A DNA stretch of 64,000 nt from assembly GCF_036321145.2 (NCBI RefSeq), contig NC_086245.2, positions 31,364,287 through 31,428,286 of the forward strand, given 5' to 3'. Of the stretch, positions 40,944 to 52,142 are shown piece by piece. The notes beneath the pieces are model-generated. The model did no database searches and had not been told where the DNA came from. It was given only the letters and a program-made list of their open reading frames with translations. The DNA comes from Pelmatolapia mariae (lineage: Eukaryota; Chordata; Actinopteri; Cichliformes; Cichlidae). Position 1 is the first letter of the stretch; each line of letters begins with the position of its first letter. The position numbers and the translations under genes are program-made.

Positions 40944-41171
40944 GATCTTTGATCAAGATCAAGATCAAAGACTCGGTGCTGTTTCCTGCAGTATATTGCA
41001 AGTAAACCTGACAGGTTTGGGATCAAGTTTTGGGTGGCCTGCCACCTAAAACTTGATCCCAAGTTTTGGGTGGCCTGCCACCTAAAACTTGATCCCAAAC
41101 CTGTCAGGTTTACTTGCAATATACTGCAGGAAACAGCACCGAGTCTTTGATCTTGATCTTGATCAAAGATC

Positions 41172-42380
41172 TTGATCTTGCGGGGGGTTACTAGGGTTCC
41201 ATCACTACGTGACTGCTGGTCAGCAGTCTGGGAAACCCACAGATCATTGGATCAAGACATCATGCAACACCTACGCTTTGATGACAGGTCCACCCGCAGT
41301 GATCGAGCAAAGACTGATAAGTTCGCTGCAGTTTCCAGTGTGTGGGGATCATTTGTCACCAACTGCATCACGTGCTACAACCCTGGTCTACATATCACCG
41401 TTGATGAACAGCTCTTCCCATCAAAGACTCGGTGCTGTTTCCTGCAGTATATTGCAAGTAAACCTGACAGGTTTGGGATCAAGTTTTGGGTGGCCTGCGA
41501 CCTAAAATCCAAGTACATTTGCAATGTCCTCCCATATCTTGGCAAGGACCCCAGTCGTCCCAGTGGGGAGAGACTGTCTGAAAATGTAGTGATGAGGCTG
41601 ATGGAACCATTCCTAGACAAGGGCAGAAATGTTACCACGGACAATTTCTTCACATCGCTTTCACTTGCGCAAAAACTTCTTAGACGGAAAACCACCATCC
41701 TCGGCACAGTAAACAAGATTCGCCGGGAAATTCCTCAATCCGCTAGATACACAGATCGCAATGAATTCACCACTCAGGTAGGCTGCAGGTCTTTTGTGGT
41801 TCTATGTTTATGTGTTTCACTGTGTGTAAAAGTGCTATGGAAATAACAATTTATCTTATTTCTTAGGTGTTTTCAACCTCTGCTGCCACGCTGACGGCGT
41901 ATGCAACCAAACGGAAGAAGACAGTCTATATTCTTAGCTGCATGCACAGCGTGGTTCAGACTGATAACACCACCAAAAGGAAGCCAAACACTGTCACCCT
42001 TTACAACACCACAAAGTGTGGCGTGGATGTGATGGACCAGATGGTGCGGGAGTACACGGTCCTATAACATGATTGACATGGCAGCACTGAATGCACATGT
42101 GCTGTATCAAGCATGCACCGGGATGCAGGAAAGACGGGTGGACTTCCTGGTGGAGTTTGCAAGAGAGTTGACTAACTCTCATATGGCTGGGAAGAAGGCA
42201 AGAAAAGAACAGTTGCTTCGGACACAACCCTCCACACCTAGCCCTGGAAAAAGAGCCACGTGTCAGGTCAAACACAAATGCAAGAACAATCATGCCACTG
42301 TGCGATGTGTTCACTGCTACAGATACACATGTGGTAAATGCAGACTACAGATACCATGGCAGTGCCAGGATTGTGAGTGA
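41172..42380 (+). pseudogene. PiggyBac transposase C-terminal half, right arm
   Basis: A mirror copy of the left arm. Exon 1 41172-41777, intron 41778-41866 (GTAGGC to CTTAG, phase 0), exon 2 from 41867. The same core motifs are present; differences include Q to K (LLRRKTT) and N to D (YTDRNEF). A 35-bp deletion at about 42062 shifts the frame just after MDQMVREYTV. Beyond it, 42069-42380 keeps the full cysteine-rich tail with YTCGKC and WQCQDCE. AATAAA follows at 42481. The N-terminal half is missing, so no functional protein is expected. Confidence 0.88.
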
Positions 42381-42756
42381 TTGAAATGTACTCACTCACT
42401 TTTTATTATTATCTGTAAATATGTGTACAAATGGTTGTTTTTGTAGAAATATTTTTTGGTTTTTTTGTACTGTTTTTATCAATAAATCTTTTGGAGATTT
42501 ATTTTCCTGGATGATTGAGAATGCATCAAGACGAACACAAAATGAAGTTCACAGCTTTTAGCAGTTCCCCCTCCCCACACACAAACAAAGAGGCAGTTTG
42601 CAGTTAGAAATCCGCAATCATTCACACACCCCCACTCTCCTCCACAATTCTCAGGTAACGACCCAATTTACATATGAATTGATGCTAACAGACTAGCCAA
42701 GTTAGCTTCCACTTGGCTGACAGAGGGTTAGAAAAGCCTGGGACTTCTAGTGTTAA

Positions 42757-43021
42757 GTAATAATTACACATTTTGGGAAATACCTTATCTGCTTTTGCTT
42801 CTTAAGTCTAGCGCCACTCAAGTGCAACAAGTATTGTTATATTAATTTCTCTTAGATCCAGATGTCTTTCTCTGGTGTTGCAGTCACATCTAATAAAATT
42901 CATTCCTGGATTTTGTTGGTGGAATTTCACATTTCCATTTGATGGCTGTCATACATGATAGCAGAAGTAGGCTAATCAGAAAAAGACACGAAAAAGCAAA
43001 CAAAAAACAGTCTGTGTGGAG
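42757..43021. other. Unassigned short interval
   Basis: Nothing recognised. Confidence 0.3.
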
Positions 43022-43300
43022 TTCACGTGTCCTTCCCATGCTCACACAAGTTCTCTCTAAATACTCTGGCTTCCACCCACAAACCCAAGAAATTCATGGG
43101 TTAAGTTTACTGCCGCTTCTCAATTGGCTGTGGGTGAAAATGTGAGTGTGATTGGTTGTATGTCTCTGGATTGGACCAGTCTAGACTAGTGACCTGTCCA
43201 GGGTGTATCCTACCTTTGAAAGGTGGGATAGAGCCCATCACCCCATGATCCTACGTTGGATAAGTGTAAGAAAATGGATGGATGGATGGATGGATGGAAA
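43022..43300 (+). repeat. SINE-like repeat copy 3 ending in (GGAT)n
   Basis: A decayed body of the family seen at 5886 and 11041: GTTCACGTGTCCTTCCCATG, AATACTCTGGCTTCCACCC, TCTAGACTAGTGACCTGTCC and GGGTGTATCCTACC. The 3' end at 43274-43298 is (ATGG)n, a tail common for such SINEs. The tRNA-like head is not recognisable. Confidence 0.65.
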
Positions 43301-46300
43301 TCCAGGGGTAAGCAGGATATGGTTAAAGTGAGAGTACAAGAAAAGGCTACAGTGGTAGCTAGACACCTCTACAAAACGAAAAGCACATTTTTAGTAGCAA
43401 TTTTGAGTTAAATTGAATACATTTTTTTTACATGGGAGAGCACTAGAGATACACAGTCCATTCCCCATAAAAATTAGAATTACGTAACTCTTTCTGATAA
43501 ACATAGCTTGAGATTCGTCAGTGTGTTTCACTCTGAAAAGGAAGGTCTTATGAAACACTATAAACAAACAAACAGTATTACACTAGTTCCTGTAGCAGCT
43601 TTGTGTTATTGCTTTTCATATACAGAGCATATTAGTAACAACCTCTTCATGTTAATCTGCAGGTGAGAGTGTCAGTAGGCAATAAGCAATGACTTAACAG
43701 GACCAGACCTGATCCAAGCAATCAAGACTTGCAAGGACTGCCTAATGGGGGCCGGATGGGGTGGTGAGACAGGGTGATGCTGGCCAAATGGAACTGCTGA
43801 AGCACAACACAGCTCACATCAAGAGACCTAGGAATTTGAAAGCAAGACCCCCTTCCCCCCATGCTAACGCAGACATTAGTAGAGAAACAGCAACTTGAGC
43901 ACAGATGCATGAAAGGATGTGGTAGCACACGCTCAAACATAGGGTTATAAAACAACATATGTTCTTGTTTCTACTACATGGAGAAGCAGGTGGGACACCC
44001 TCCATTCTCGGTCTAGAATAAGAGAAAGGAAAGACAAAAAAGTGCACTCTGCTATTCACAACAAGGAAGTAAATACTGTGCATACAGTATATATTTCCTT
44101 GTTGTAAATCAAACAGTATAATGTATAAATAATAAAATTCTAATTCTTTAAGGATCCTTAAAATTGCAAAAAGTTCAGTTTAAAAAAACATTCAATGAGT
44201 AGAAGCAACAGCCTATTATATAAACAAATGTATAAAAAAAACTACACTTTTATTTTTCATCATAAATGTCAAAGAAACTGTGTAATGAATACACAACACA
44301 TACGCCTCAATAAACCCAACTGTAGTTTTCCTTGCTGTACTGCCGACTGAAACACATTTTACTGTACCTAAGAGGCAATTTATTTCAGTGACCTTTTTAC
44401 AAATCTGTTTGATGGAGCCTTCTCTCCCTCTCTCCCTGGATGAGGCCAATTGGCAGAGAGGGACAGCAGCTGGAGCAGTGGTCTTTTGTACTCTATGTGA
44501 TTACCCTGTGTGTGGCTCTGTCCTATTGCTGACAAAAGTGGCATTTTTTTTAAATGCATTAATTAATTAATTAATGCATTTTAAAAATGCATTAATCATG
44601 TTGTGGCAATACATGAAGACCTTATTGGAATAAACATGCAACAGATTGACAGTCAGTGTGAATGAACCAGGTTGAGTAGCGCCGTGGGTGGTTGGAAAGA
44701 AAGGGGTAACAAGAAGCACTCGGTAATATGAAACCTGCACATATCGTATACAGCTTGAGGGACTAATAGAAAGAAAGAGTGCTAAACAGTCAGAAATAAT
44801 TGGTCAAGGGATGTTTTTGTCTTTTATCCGCTCAGATACATATAAACAATTTACATCCAATCCAGAAGTTGCAGAGAAGCTATGGTCATTACATAATGTT
44901 GCACATTATGCAACAGTAATAACATGTAGATACAAAGCTGCAAAAGCATAGTATGTTGGACCCCTAAGTCATGGTATAGATGGAATGCAGTCTACACGAG
45001 TAAAGATCAATACCAAAGTGCAGCTGTGTCATTGGCTAACTGTCAGAACACGTTTCCTGTCTCACTAAGATCAGCAAGTAATTCTCAGACAAGGTCAAAT
45101 AAGCAGAATAATCTAAAGAGTGTTCCCATTATTACATGCAGTAAAATATTGCAGTTCTCCACATAATTCCATAAACAAATGAGTTACAAGTTGTCCTGGA
45201 GTATAAAGGCTCATATTCTTATCATGAAACAAGCAAGTTGTCTTTTATCGTCACACCTACCTAAACTTAAAACTGATGAAGATGTATTCAGTTGATTTGC
45301 TTAAGTCATGTGCACATGTTTTATTTGTCTCCCATGTGTGGAACCTCATACTGGAAGCATGGATTTTTTCAGCCTATGTGCCACTCTGCAGCTCATAATG
45401 TCAACCTTTTATATATTTTATATAGAAGGCATAGAATCAAGCTGTTACAATGGCCCCAGTCAAAGTCCAAATCTTCAGACTGACTAAAATTCTGAGGAAG
45501 TCTTTAATAGAGCTGTCCAAAAATAAATAATTGCAAACCTCAATGAACTGTGCCAAAACAATGATATGTGAGAATCATAAAGTCAGATAACTTCAAGTTA
45601 AAGGTGACTCTCCAAGCTATTGTAGAACGTACTTTTTCACTGGACTACATTGAGTCCTGTGAAAACTTTCCTTTTCACATCAGTATAGTTATGCATTGGC
45701 TTGGGAGGCAGAGTAGGTGCACAGAGGTTGATTTTTAAGATTCCTTAGGAACCATGAAGTTTGGCTTAGCAACACTGAAATGAGGACACGGCTAATCTGC
45801 CTCCATACAAATGTAACAAAGCTGCCAGCATTTATAAATCCCACTCATTCACTAAATTTTGCATTTTTAAAAAATCTTAAAATTAACACTTGCTATTTTG
45901 CACAGGTATTGGATAATTTATTGACTAAATAGAGAGATTCTCCCCAGTTTAGTAGCCACATAATGAGCAAGAATTCACTCTTCCTAGCTGAGAAAGTTGT
46001 AATAAGTGTGATTTAGAAGTGACTTTGGGTGGATTTATTTTTCTTTAATAAAGGCTGAATAAAAGAGGAAAAAGCCAGCTTGGCTATGTCTAAAGATAAA
46101 ATAATCTAATCTATATAGCTATCTAGCTATCTAGCTATCTATTCTATCTCTCTATCAAGATAGATGTGTAAAAGTTGCAAAATATAACTTTATATCTGCT
46201 GTCCATATATGAGAATTATACAGTCTTGGCTTATATTCTTCTCTCTCTAAAAGTCTGTTCTTATACAGCACACAAAATTTAATTTTGAAGAAAATATATT

Positions 46301-46616
46301 TTGTCTGAGACTATGTTTGTGCTGTTTCAAAAACACTTTGTAATGAACATATCTCTATTATTTAGTTTCTTTCTTTCAGGTTATTATTCAGATAATAATC
46401 ATATACTGGATGGATTGGGACTGCTGGACAAATAATATGAAATTAATTAAAAATAATGGTTTGATATAAGTGTTGAAGACTCTTTTCCTTGGCTGAACTC
46501 TTGAGGGGTTTCCAGAATGCACTCATCTTTTGAATTCTAGATTATGTGACTACAGTAAAACATGTTTCCTTTAAAATAGAACAGAAAATGAATTTTAGCT
46601 ATACGGGAACTACATA
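43301..46616. other. Unassigned intergenic DNA
   Basis: No gene supported. A palindrome-rich AATTAATTAATTAAT block lies near 44555-44600 and a short (AGCTATCT)n tract at 46117-46140. Confidence 0.4.
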
Positions 46617-46700
46617 TATCAATCAATCAATCAATCAATACTTTATTTATAGAGCACATTTAAAAGACCAGAGGTACTCCAAAGTGCTTCTCAATAGTAA
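46617..46700 (-). mobile_element. LINE 3' end with (ATCA)n tail
   Basis: ATCAATCAATCAATCAATAC then TTTATTTATAGAGCACATTT and ACTCCAAAGTGCTTCTCA is, on the minus strand, a LINE terminus of the form ...GTGCTCTATAAATAAA with (TTGA)n. It differs from the ATTGA-tailed LINE. 5' truncated. Confidence 0.6.
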
Positions 46701-49700
46701 AATAAAATTAATTACATATGGGTACAGATACATAGAGTGCAAATACATTTCCAGACAAAACATCTATCTATTATTGTAAATTATTAACTTGTTACATTTA
46801 TGCATTTATGCATAATGTTATTTTAATTAACTTACTTATTTAAAAGTAAGTTATAACACAATTAAATAAAGGGCAATAATTCAAGTGAGAGAGGCACAAA
46901 GTACTGAGAAAGGAAAAGTATTCAGTAATTGAATCTCTGGAATTCTGCACCCTAAAGAACCACAGTTGTAGTTGTATTCATCAAAATAACCACTTGTACT
47001 CACTGAAATCAACATCTCCTAAATAAAGTGAAGAGCCTGTGGCTGCAGACCAAATCATACAGTGTTCTCCCAGACAATAAACACAATGGTCAAGTGAAAA
47101 GAGGATTAGAAAGAGGCTGGGAGTCTGGATGACTTTAGGGGCCCAAAAATAGGACACATTCCTCTACGGCAAAGGGTGTGTGTGTATGTCAACAGGAATA
47201 CATACCAAGCTCCTGCTGAGGGGGCCTAACTTTCCCCACACAGGAAGACAGCCCAAAAACAAAAGAACTAGCTGGTGTGAGCTGGCTCTGGAACAGGATG
47301 GAGGTGGATTGATTTCGGAACACAAAGGATTTTCTGAATTTTACTTTGAAGTTTTGACATAAGTACCTAGATATTTCACTGTGAAGTGAATGCGTAATTT
47401 TTTTGTCTTCGTCTGTTAGTAGTTTAGTGCAACACTGTCTTCTAAAAATAAAATGTATTTATCTTATATGATATATAACGCAAATTATATTATAATGTCT
47501 GTGAAGGGTATACAGTTTGAACGGTGTACTATTTCCTCATGGATACGGTCCAGTGATTTTATTTCATAGTTATTATTGTACATGTACCCTTACATTATTC
47601 TTATACCTATACGCTCAGGACAAAAATGAACTGATTATGGCTTTAGGTAATATTATTTCCTGAAGCTAATAAGTCTAGGAACAGAAAAACTGGGAAAATT
47701 TACAGTTGCAGAAACTGGTGCTGTATTTGCAATAACAGTAACAATAATAAAAAGTGCTCCATGTCCCAACTTTTTTGATGATTCCTAAATTCTACTTGCT
47801 AAACTTTAATTTTGTAGTGAAAAATCTCTATATATAGAACATGAGTATAAATGTGTGCGTGAAAGATTTCAGTGTGGTTTTAGAGCTCAACACAGTTCTG
47901 AAATTGCCTGTTAAGGTGGCACATTAGGGTCTTTTAACAGCTTATGCTGGTTACCAGTCCATTTCAGGGCTCTGTACAAACCTCTGCACAGCTACCACAA
48001 AGACATTTCTTCTGCTAATAATAATACCTGCACTTGCAGTGCAGGTATTATTATTAAAAGGTGCTATGTGGAGGTTCTCGTGGTTGTATGAGTGTTGCCA
48101 TTTTTACCTTCGCTGTTACCCGACACCTTCATAGAAAAAAGGATAGTTTCAGAGCATACATCCATACAGTCCATTTTTTGTAGATATCTTTAAATAGCAT
48201 CAGTAGTCATTTACTTTAAAAAGAATGTAAAAGGTGCTAAAAACAAAAACATATTGCAACTTTTCAAACATCTGCACTTTTGATGTTTTATTTATGAAGT
48301 CCACAATGGGGTTGGCCCAAGGCATTAAAACTTTTAACCCTAGGTGTAGTAGCCTGTTCCATGTGGTTCATAAATGTAGCTCTTCTGACTATTCCTAATG
48401 CTATGTTTAGACTCCACAATAACAACATGGCAACAGGAAAATGAAATGTAAAATCAAAAAAGAAATCACCAACTGTATCATTGCATTATCAGTGCAATTT
48501 GTATCAGTGTAAAGTAACTACATCCTTATTTAGAATGCTTCTCAACAGCCAGCTAAATAGACTTACGTGGTTGCTTTAGCTTTCTTTATTTTACATACAC
48601 AGGACAGCCAGTATCATCCCAGCCATTGTTTGTTTACATTCCTGTTTTAGGTAGTCTTTAATGACACATCATTACAGATGACATCACATAGGTTGCCAAT
48701 GACAACTGGCAGGCAAGCTACAACTGGTTGGTGACTAAAGTCATGTCTTCCTTTAAGCTTGGCCAGGTTCATGAAAGAACGTGCCAGGGTGACCTTCTTG
48801 TGCAGTGCAGTGTGAACTTGTCATATGCCTACACTTAAAAACAAAGGAAGCAGAACCTTCACAGTCCTAGCTGAACAGCCTACTTGAAGTTTAGACTGAT
48901 TTAGAGGAGTATTATACTTGGTTGTGCACAGGAATACAGATAACTGCATAGACACCACAGATAAGTAGTTAGTCCTTTTGTTGAAGTCTGCCTAAATGGC
49001 ATACATAGTTAGTGCATTGTAGTCACAAGAAACTGGAAAGCATAGAGGACCCTCGCTAGTATGGTGGATCTGTTTTTTTTGGGTTTTTTTAAACTGTCTA
49101 GATTAAGATGTTAGCAGTTTCAGAGCCTGGGTTTGGTTTATGCTACTGTGTCCATTAACATATATCATATTGGCCATTGTTGTAGACTGGCAGTGTGACC
49201 AGGAAGCAGAGTGTTGGTTGCTTATGGAAAATACTACAGAATGTAAAGTGGCCATGGTAATGGAAAAAACCAGGAGCATCATCAAAGGTTGCTAGAGAAA
49301 GCCAGGCAATGGGAAAGCAGCCCTAGCACCAGAGAGATGAAATGACTAAAGTTCTGTAAGCTTATCTACAAGCTACAAGTTACACTATGGAATTTAATAT
49401 TAATTTGTTGGAATTTACCCTAAATCCCCGTCCCTTTTGTAATAGCCTATTTTAACATTTCCTTCTAGCAGTGTGCTCTTTGTCTTTTTTGTAATTGTAA
49501 TTTTCAGCGGGTTAGTTTTTTTTTCTGTTCTCCTGTGAAAGGTCCATTTACTTATTGTTTCTTTCCCCTGTAAACACTTTTTTAAAAAAGTGCTCTATAA
49601 TGAGACTTTATGACTTTATAGTGGACTTTACAGTACAGAACTATTCCGGAGTAATGCTGTAAAACAACGTGCTCAAATGATTTCCTCTACAGCTGTGGGG
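46701..49700. other. Unassigned DNA upstream of the CITED gene
   Basis: No coding region recognised. It contains an 18-bp inverted repeat at 48016-48056. Cis-regulatory elements of the CITED gene may lie here, but none can be named from sequence alone. Confidence 0.4.
48016..48056. repeat. 18-bp inverted repeat with 5-bp loop
   Basis: TAATAATAATACCTGCAC at 48016-48033, loop TTGCA, exact reverse complement at 48039-48056. The size and 5-bp loop resemble the hairpin at 31447, but the sequences are unrelated. Confidence 0.9.
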
Positions 49701-49889
49701 CTTTTGCTTTGCCTACAGTCTTTACCGATGCGCTTTGCACAGAACTCTTCCAGTTAAGAGAGTATGGATCATTGCTAATAAAAGTATAAGTGTAATGAAA
49801 GCAGGCGGCAGTGAAATCACCCCGGGACCACAGCGGGGCTGAACGGGTCTCTTCTGCTCTGGTGGATCCGTGGAAGTAGTTAGTGAACG

Positions 49890-50015
49890 TTTCTTTGCAC
49901 AGTGATTAAGGGGGCGGACCAATAGCAACAAAGGAGACGGAGAGGAAGGTGGCTCCTCCTCTCCCTATCTCTCTCTCGCTCTCTCTGTGCTTTATAGATG
50001 TACATAATCCCTGAG
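49890..50015 (+). promoter_or_regulatory. Probable CITED promoter
   Basis: A GC box (GGGGGCGG, 49910-49917) overlaps a CCAAT box (49919-49923), followed by AACAAAG (49927-49933, SOX-like). A C/T-rich tract (CTCCTCCTCTCCC...) and TTTATA at 49991-49996 come next. With TTTATA as a TATA element, transcription would start near 50020. The arrangement just upstream of a good splice donor at 50154/50155 supports promoter plus first exon. Confidence 0.6.
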
Positions 50016-50017
50016 AT

Positions 50018-50154
50018 GACCCAGAAAACAAACTCCTCTGACTGCCGAGACATTGCAGAGTTCGCCGCAGGGCTGCATGTAGCCGGAGCATCAGCTGAAG
50101 GAACTACCCCGGCACTGATCCAACTTCTCAACCGATTCCACAATAAAATATCGG
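50018..50154 (+). other. cited4: CITED non-coding 5' exon (start approximate)
   Basis: The exon ends at 50154 before GTAGGT, and the acceptor TTGGTTTTGTAG ends at 52136, six bases before the start codon of the coding exon. CITED2-type genes commonly have the intron just 5' of or near the ATG. The leader contains ATG TAG at 50077-50082, a start-stop pair. The exact transcription start cannot be read from the sequence. Confidence 0.6.
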
Positions 50155-52136
50155 GTAGGTGTCATCTTAAGGTGCTATTTAAAACAGGTTGAAAGGCACC
50201 TCTTCGCCTTTGTCCTGTGGAGTATTTTCGTATTTCGCTACATAATTACAAATAGAGAGACTGGTTGGATTCGGACGGAATCAATCATATTTCACCTTGC
50301 CACTTACTTTAACGGCATTATAGGTTTTCTGTTGCGGTCTTATCGCATCAAATGATAAAAAGAATCCGTAAGGATGTGGATTAAAAAAAAGAGGTTTCGT
50401 GCTTCTGTAATAATGACTATTATCCTCCCTCAGACTATCAAAGTGGCATTTGAATTATAATAACGATCAGTACATAAGCTCCACAGAGGGGATATAATTA
50501 GATATCACAAGAGCAGAATATTATAAGGAGCGTTTAGGCTATTGAGGAAAGTCTCTTGTTTTATCAGCACTAAAAGGGTTGAATTGATACAAGCAGCCAG
50601 GGGCAAAGGCTGAGTTCATTCTAGGATGGTGGTATTTTAAAAATCTGAAACCTCTTTGTTTTTCCACACTCAAGCATTCTTTTCATCTTTTGCTCTAGAT
50701 TTGTTTTCACAACCATCCCATTTAGAGGCAGCTCATGGAATAATGTCATCATTTTAACAAGCTAATTATGTTCAGTGAGTAGGATCTGTTTGCCATGTAG
50801 GAAATCTTAATGTGAGATGTTTAGTAAGGACAGAGGTGTTGTGTGTTGAGGCTGAGGGGGGTGGTCTGGAAAAGCATTTCTCTGTGTCCTTTGGGCTGCA
50901 AGGGTACTGCTGCCCTCCCTTGTTAGTGTTAGACTGAGGGGTAATTCACTGATGGTGTAATTTTGGAGGCTTTGACTTTTCTTTTTTTCCACACAGTGTT
51001 CAAATAGAGAAGCAGAAATCATAGAAGTTGAGGAAAAATAAGTTTTGAAACAATTATGTTTGTTTTTTTGTTTTGTTGTTTCAAGGGACTTGAATTAAGT
51101 GATGTAGTGTCACACCTTTGTTAAATCATAAGCCCCTGAAGAGAGGCATGAAAGTAAAATGGTCTCACCTGATCAGCTAAGATCAAGATATCCCAACTTG
51201 GTCACTGAATCGTAGTTTTTCCATCATCTGCAGTCAATTTTTGTGTGTTTCTGTGCCTCTAACCGGTAACTGAGATTTCAGCTGTCTTAATTTATAAATG
51301 CTAACATATAGATGTGTTTATAGGTGTCATTTGAAAAAACTGTAGGAACCTATACTGACAATAGATTTACAGCACAATTGGGTTAAAATATTGTGCTTGG
51401 TCAGCATGTTTTTATATACTGTTGTATATGCATACACATACTTTTTAGGATCAAGCTGGATATAGCTGCAGGCTTAAATTGTTATTTTGCTCTAAAAATA
51501 TTTTTATAAACATGGGAATCATATATGAATAGCTGGAGCTCCAGGAACATTTCATGTGTCTAAATTATTACATGCAATGGTGATACTACATGACATAAAA
51601 TAACATGGAAAATGCAAAAATGGAGGTTTAGGTAAGATGCACAATTACTTAGATAAGCTGGTGTAATACATACAGCATTCCAGATCTTCCACACAACTTT
51701 TGTTTGTAATGCAGGTTTTTAGAGTTTTTACTTCCAGCCCAAAATAAACCTGTTGACAACACTTTCTGGTGAATTGTACCAAATACAATTGATTTTTCTC
51801 CTTTGCCAAATATTAGATCATTGGAAGATGTTCAAACTGTTAAATTTCATTGAAAAGTGGCATTGATGAAAGTTAACAACTTTAGCATAAGCTATCTTGG
51901 CAATCAAAAAAAAAAACCTGCTTGAGTTCTCCTTGAGTTATTCCTTATTTTGTTATTCTACAAAGCCCTTAAAAGCTGGTTTCTTATTTGTCGTTATGAA
52001 TAAATAGAACTTTTGCAATGTGTAAAGTGTGTTCTTGCCAGTTTAAACTGTACATATATTAAAATTGTCTACTTTATGCAATGGGTTCTCTTTCAAATCT
52101 AATGTTATATTGTGCTGGTTGTTATTGGTTTTGTAG
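50155..52136 (+). other. CITED 5' UTR intron
   Basis: GTAGGT donor to TTTTGTAG acceptor, 1,982 bp. No mobile element was recognised in it, in contrast to the repeat-rich DNA elsewhere in the window. Confidence 0.6.
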
Positions 52137-52142
52137 GGCGAC

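Larger units (their letters stand above)
39342..42752. mobile_element. Rearranged piggyBac element containing a 2.9-kb palindrome
   Basis: The termini CACTAGAAGTCCCAG are inverted repeats flanked by TTAA on both sides (39338-39341 and 42753-42756), diagnostic of piggyBac. The subterminal regions differ: the left has AGCCATTTGGCT with an inverted partner AGCCAAATGGCT, the right a different inverted pair. The interior 39588-42489 is an inverted duplication centred between 41057 and 41058. Each arm carries the C-terminal half of a piggyBac transposase; the N-terminal half is absent. The arms map by x to 82115-x without indels over at least 670 bp, then differ by a 35-bp deletion near 42062 in the right arm. 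Confidence 0.93.

Noticed and set aside
39588..42489. Palindrome as a pure assembly artefact
   Set aside because: The arms differ by several substitutions and a 35-bp indel, and the element ends are different but form a proper TTAA-flanked pair. An artefact is still possible and is listed as the refuting test.
49998..50192. 64-aa frame starting in the CITED first exon as an extra coding exon
   Set aside because: It crosses the splice donor; when spliced it is out of frame with the CITED start and ends at TGA 52148-52150. Treated as a possible uORF only.
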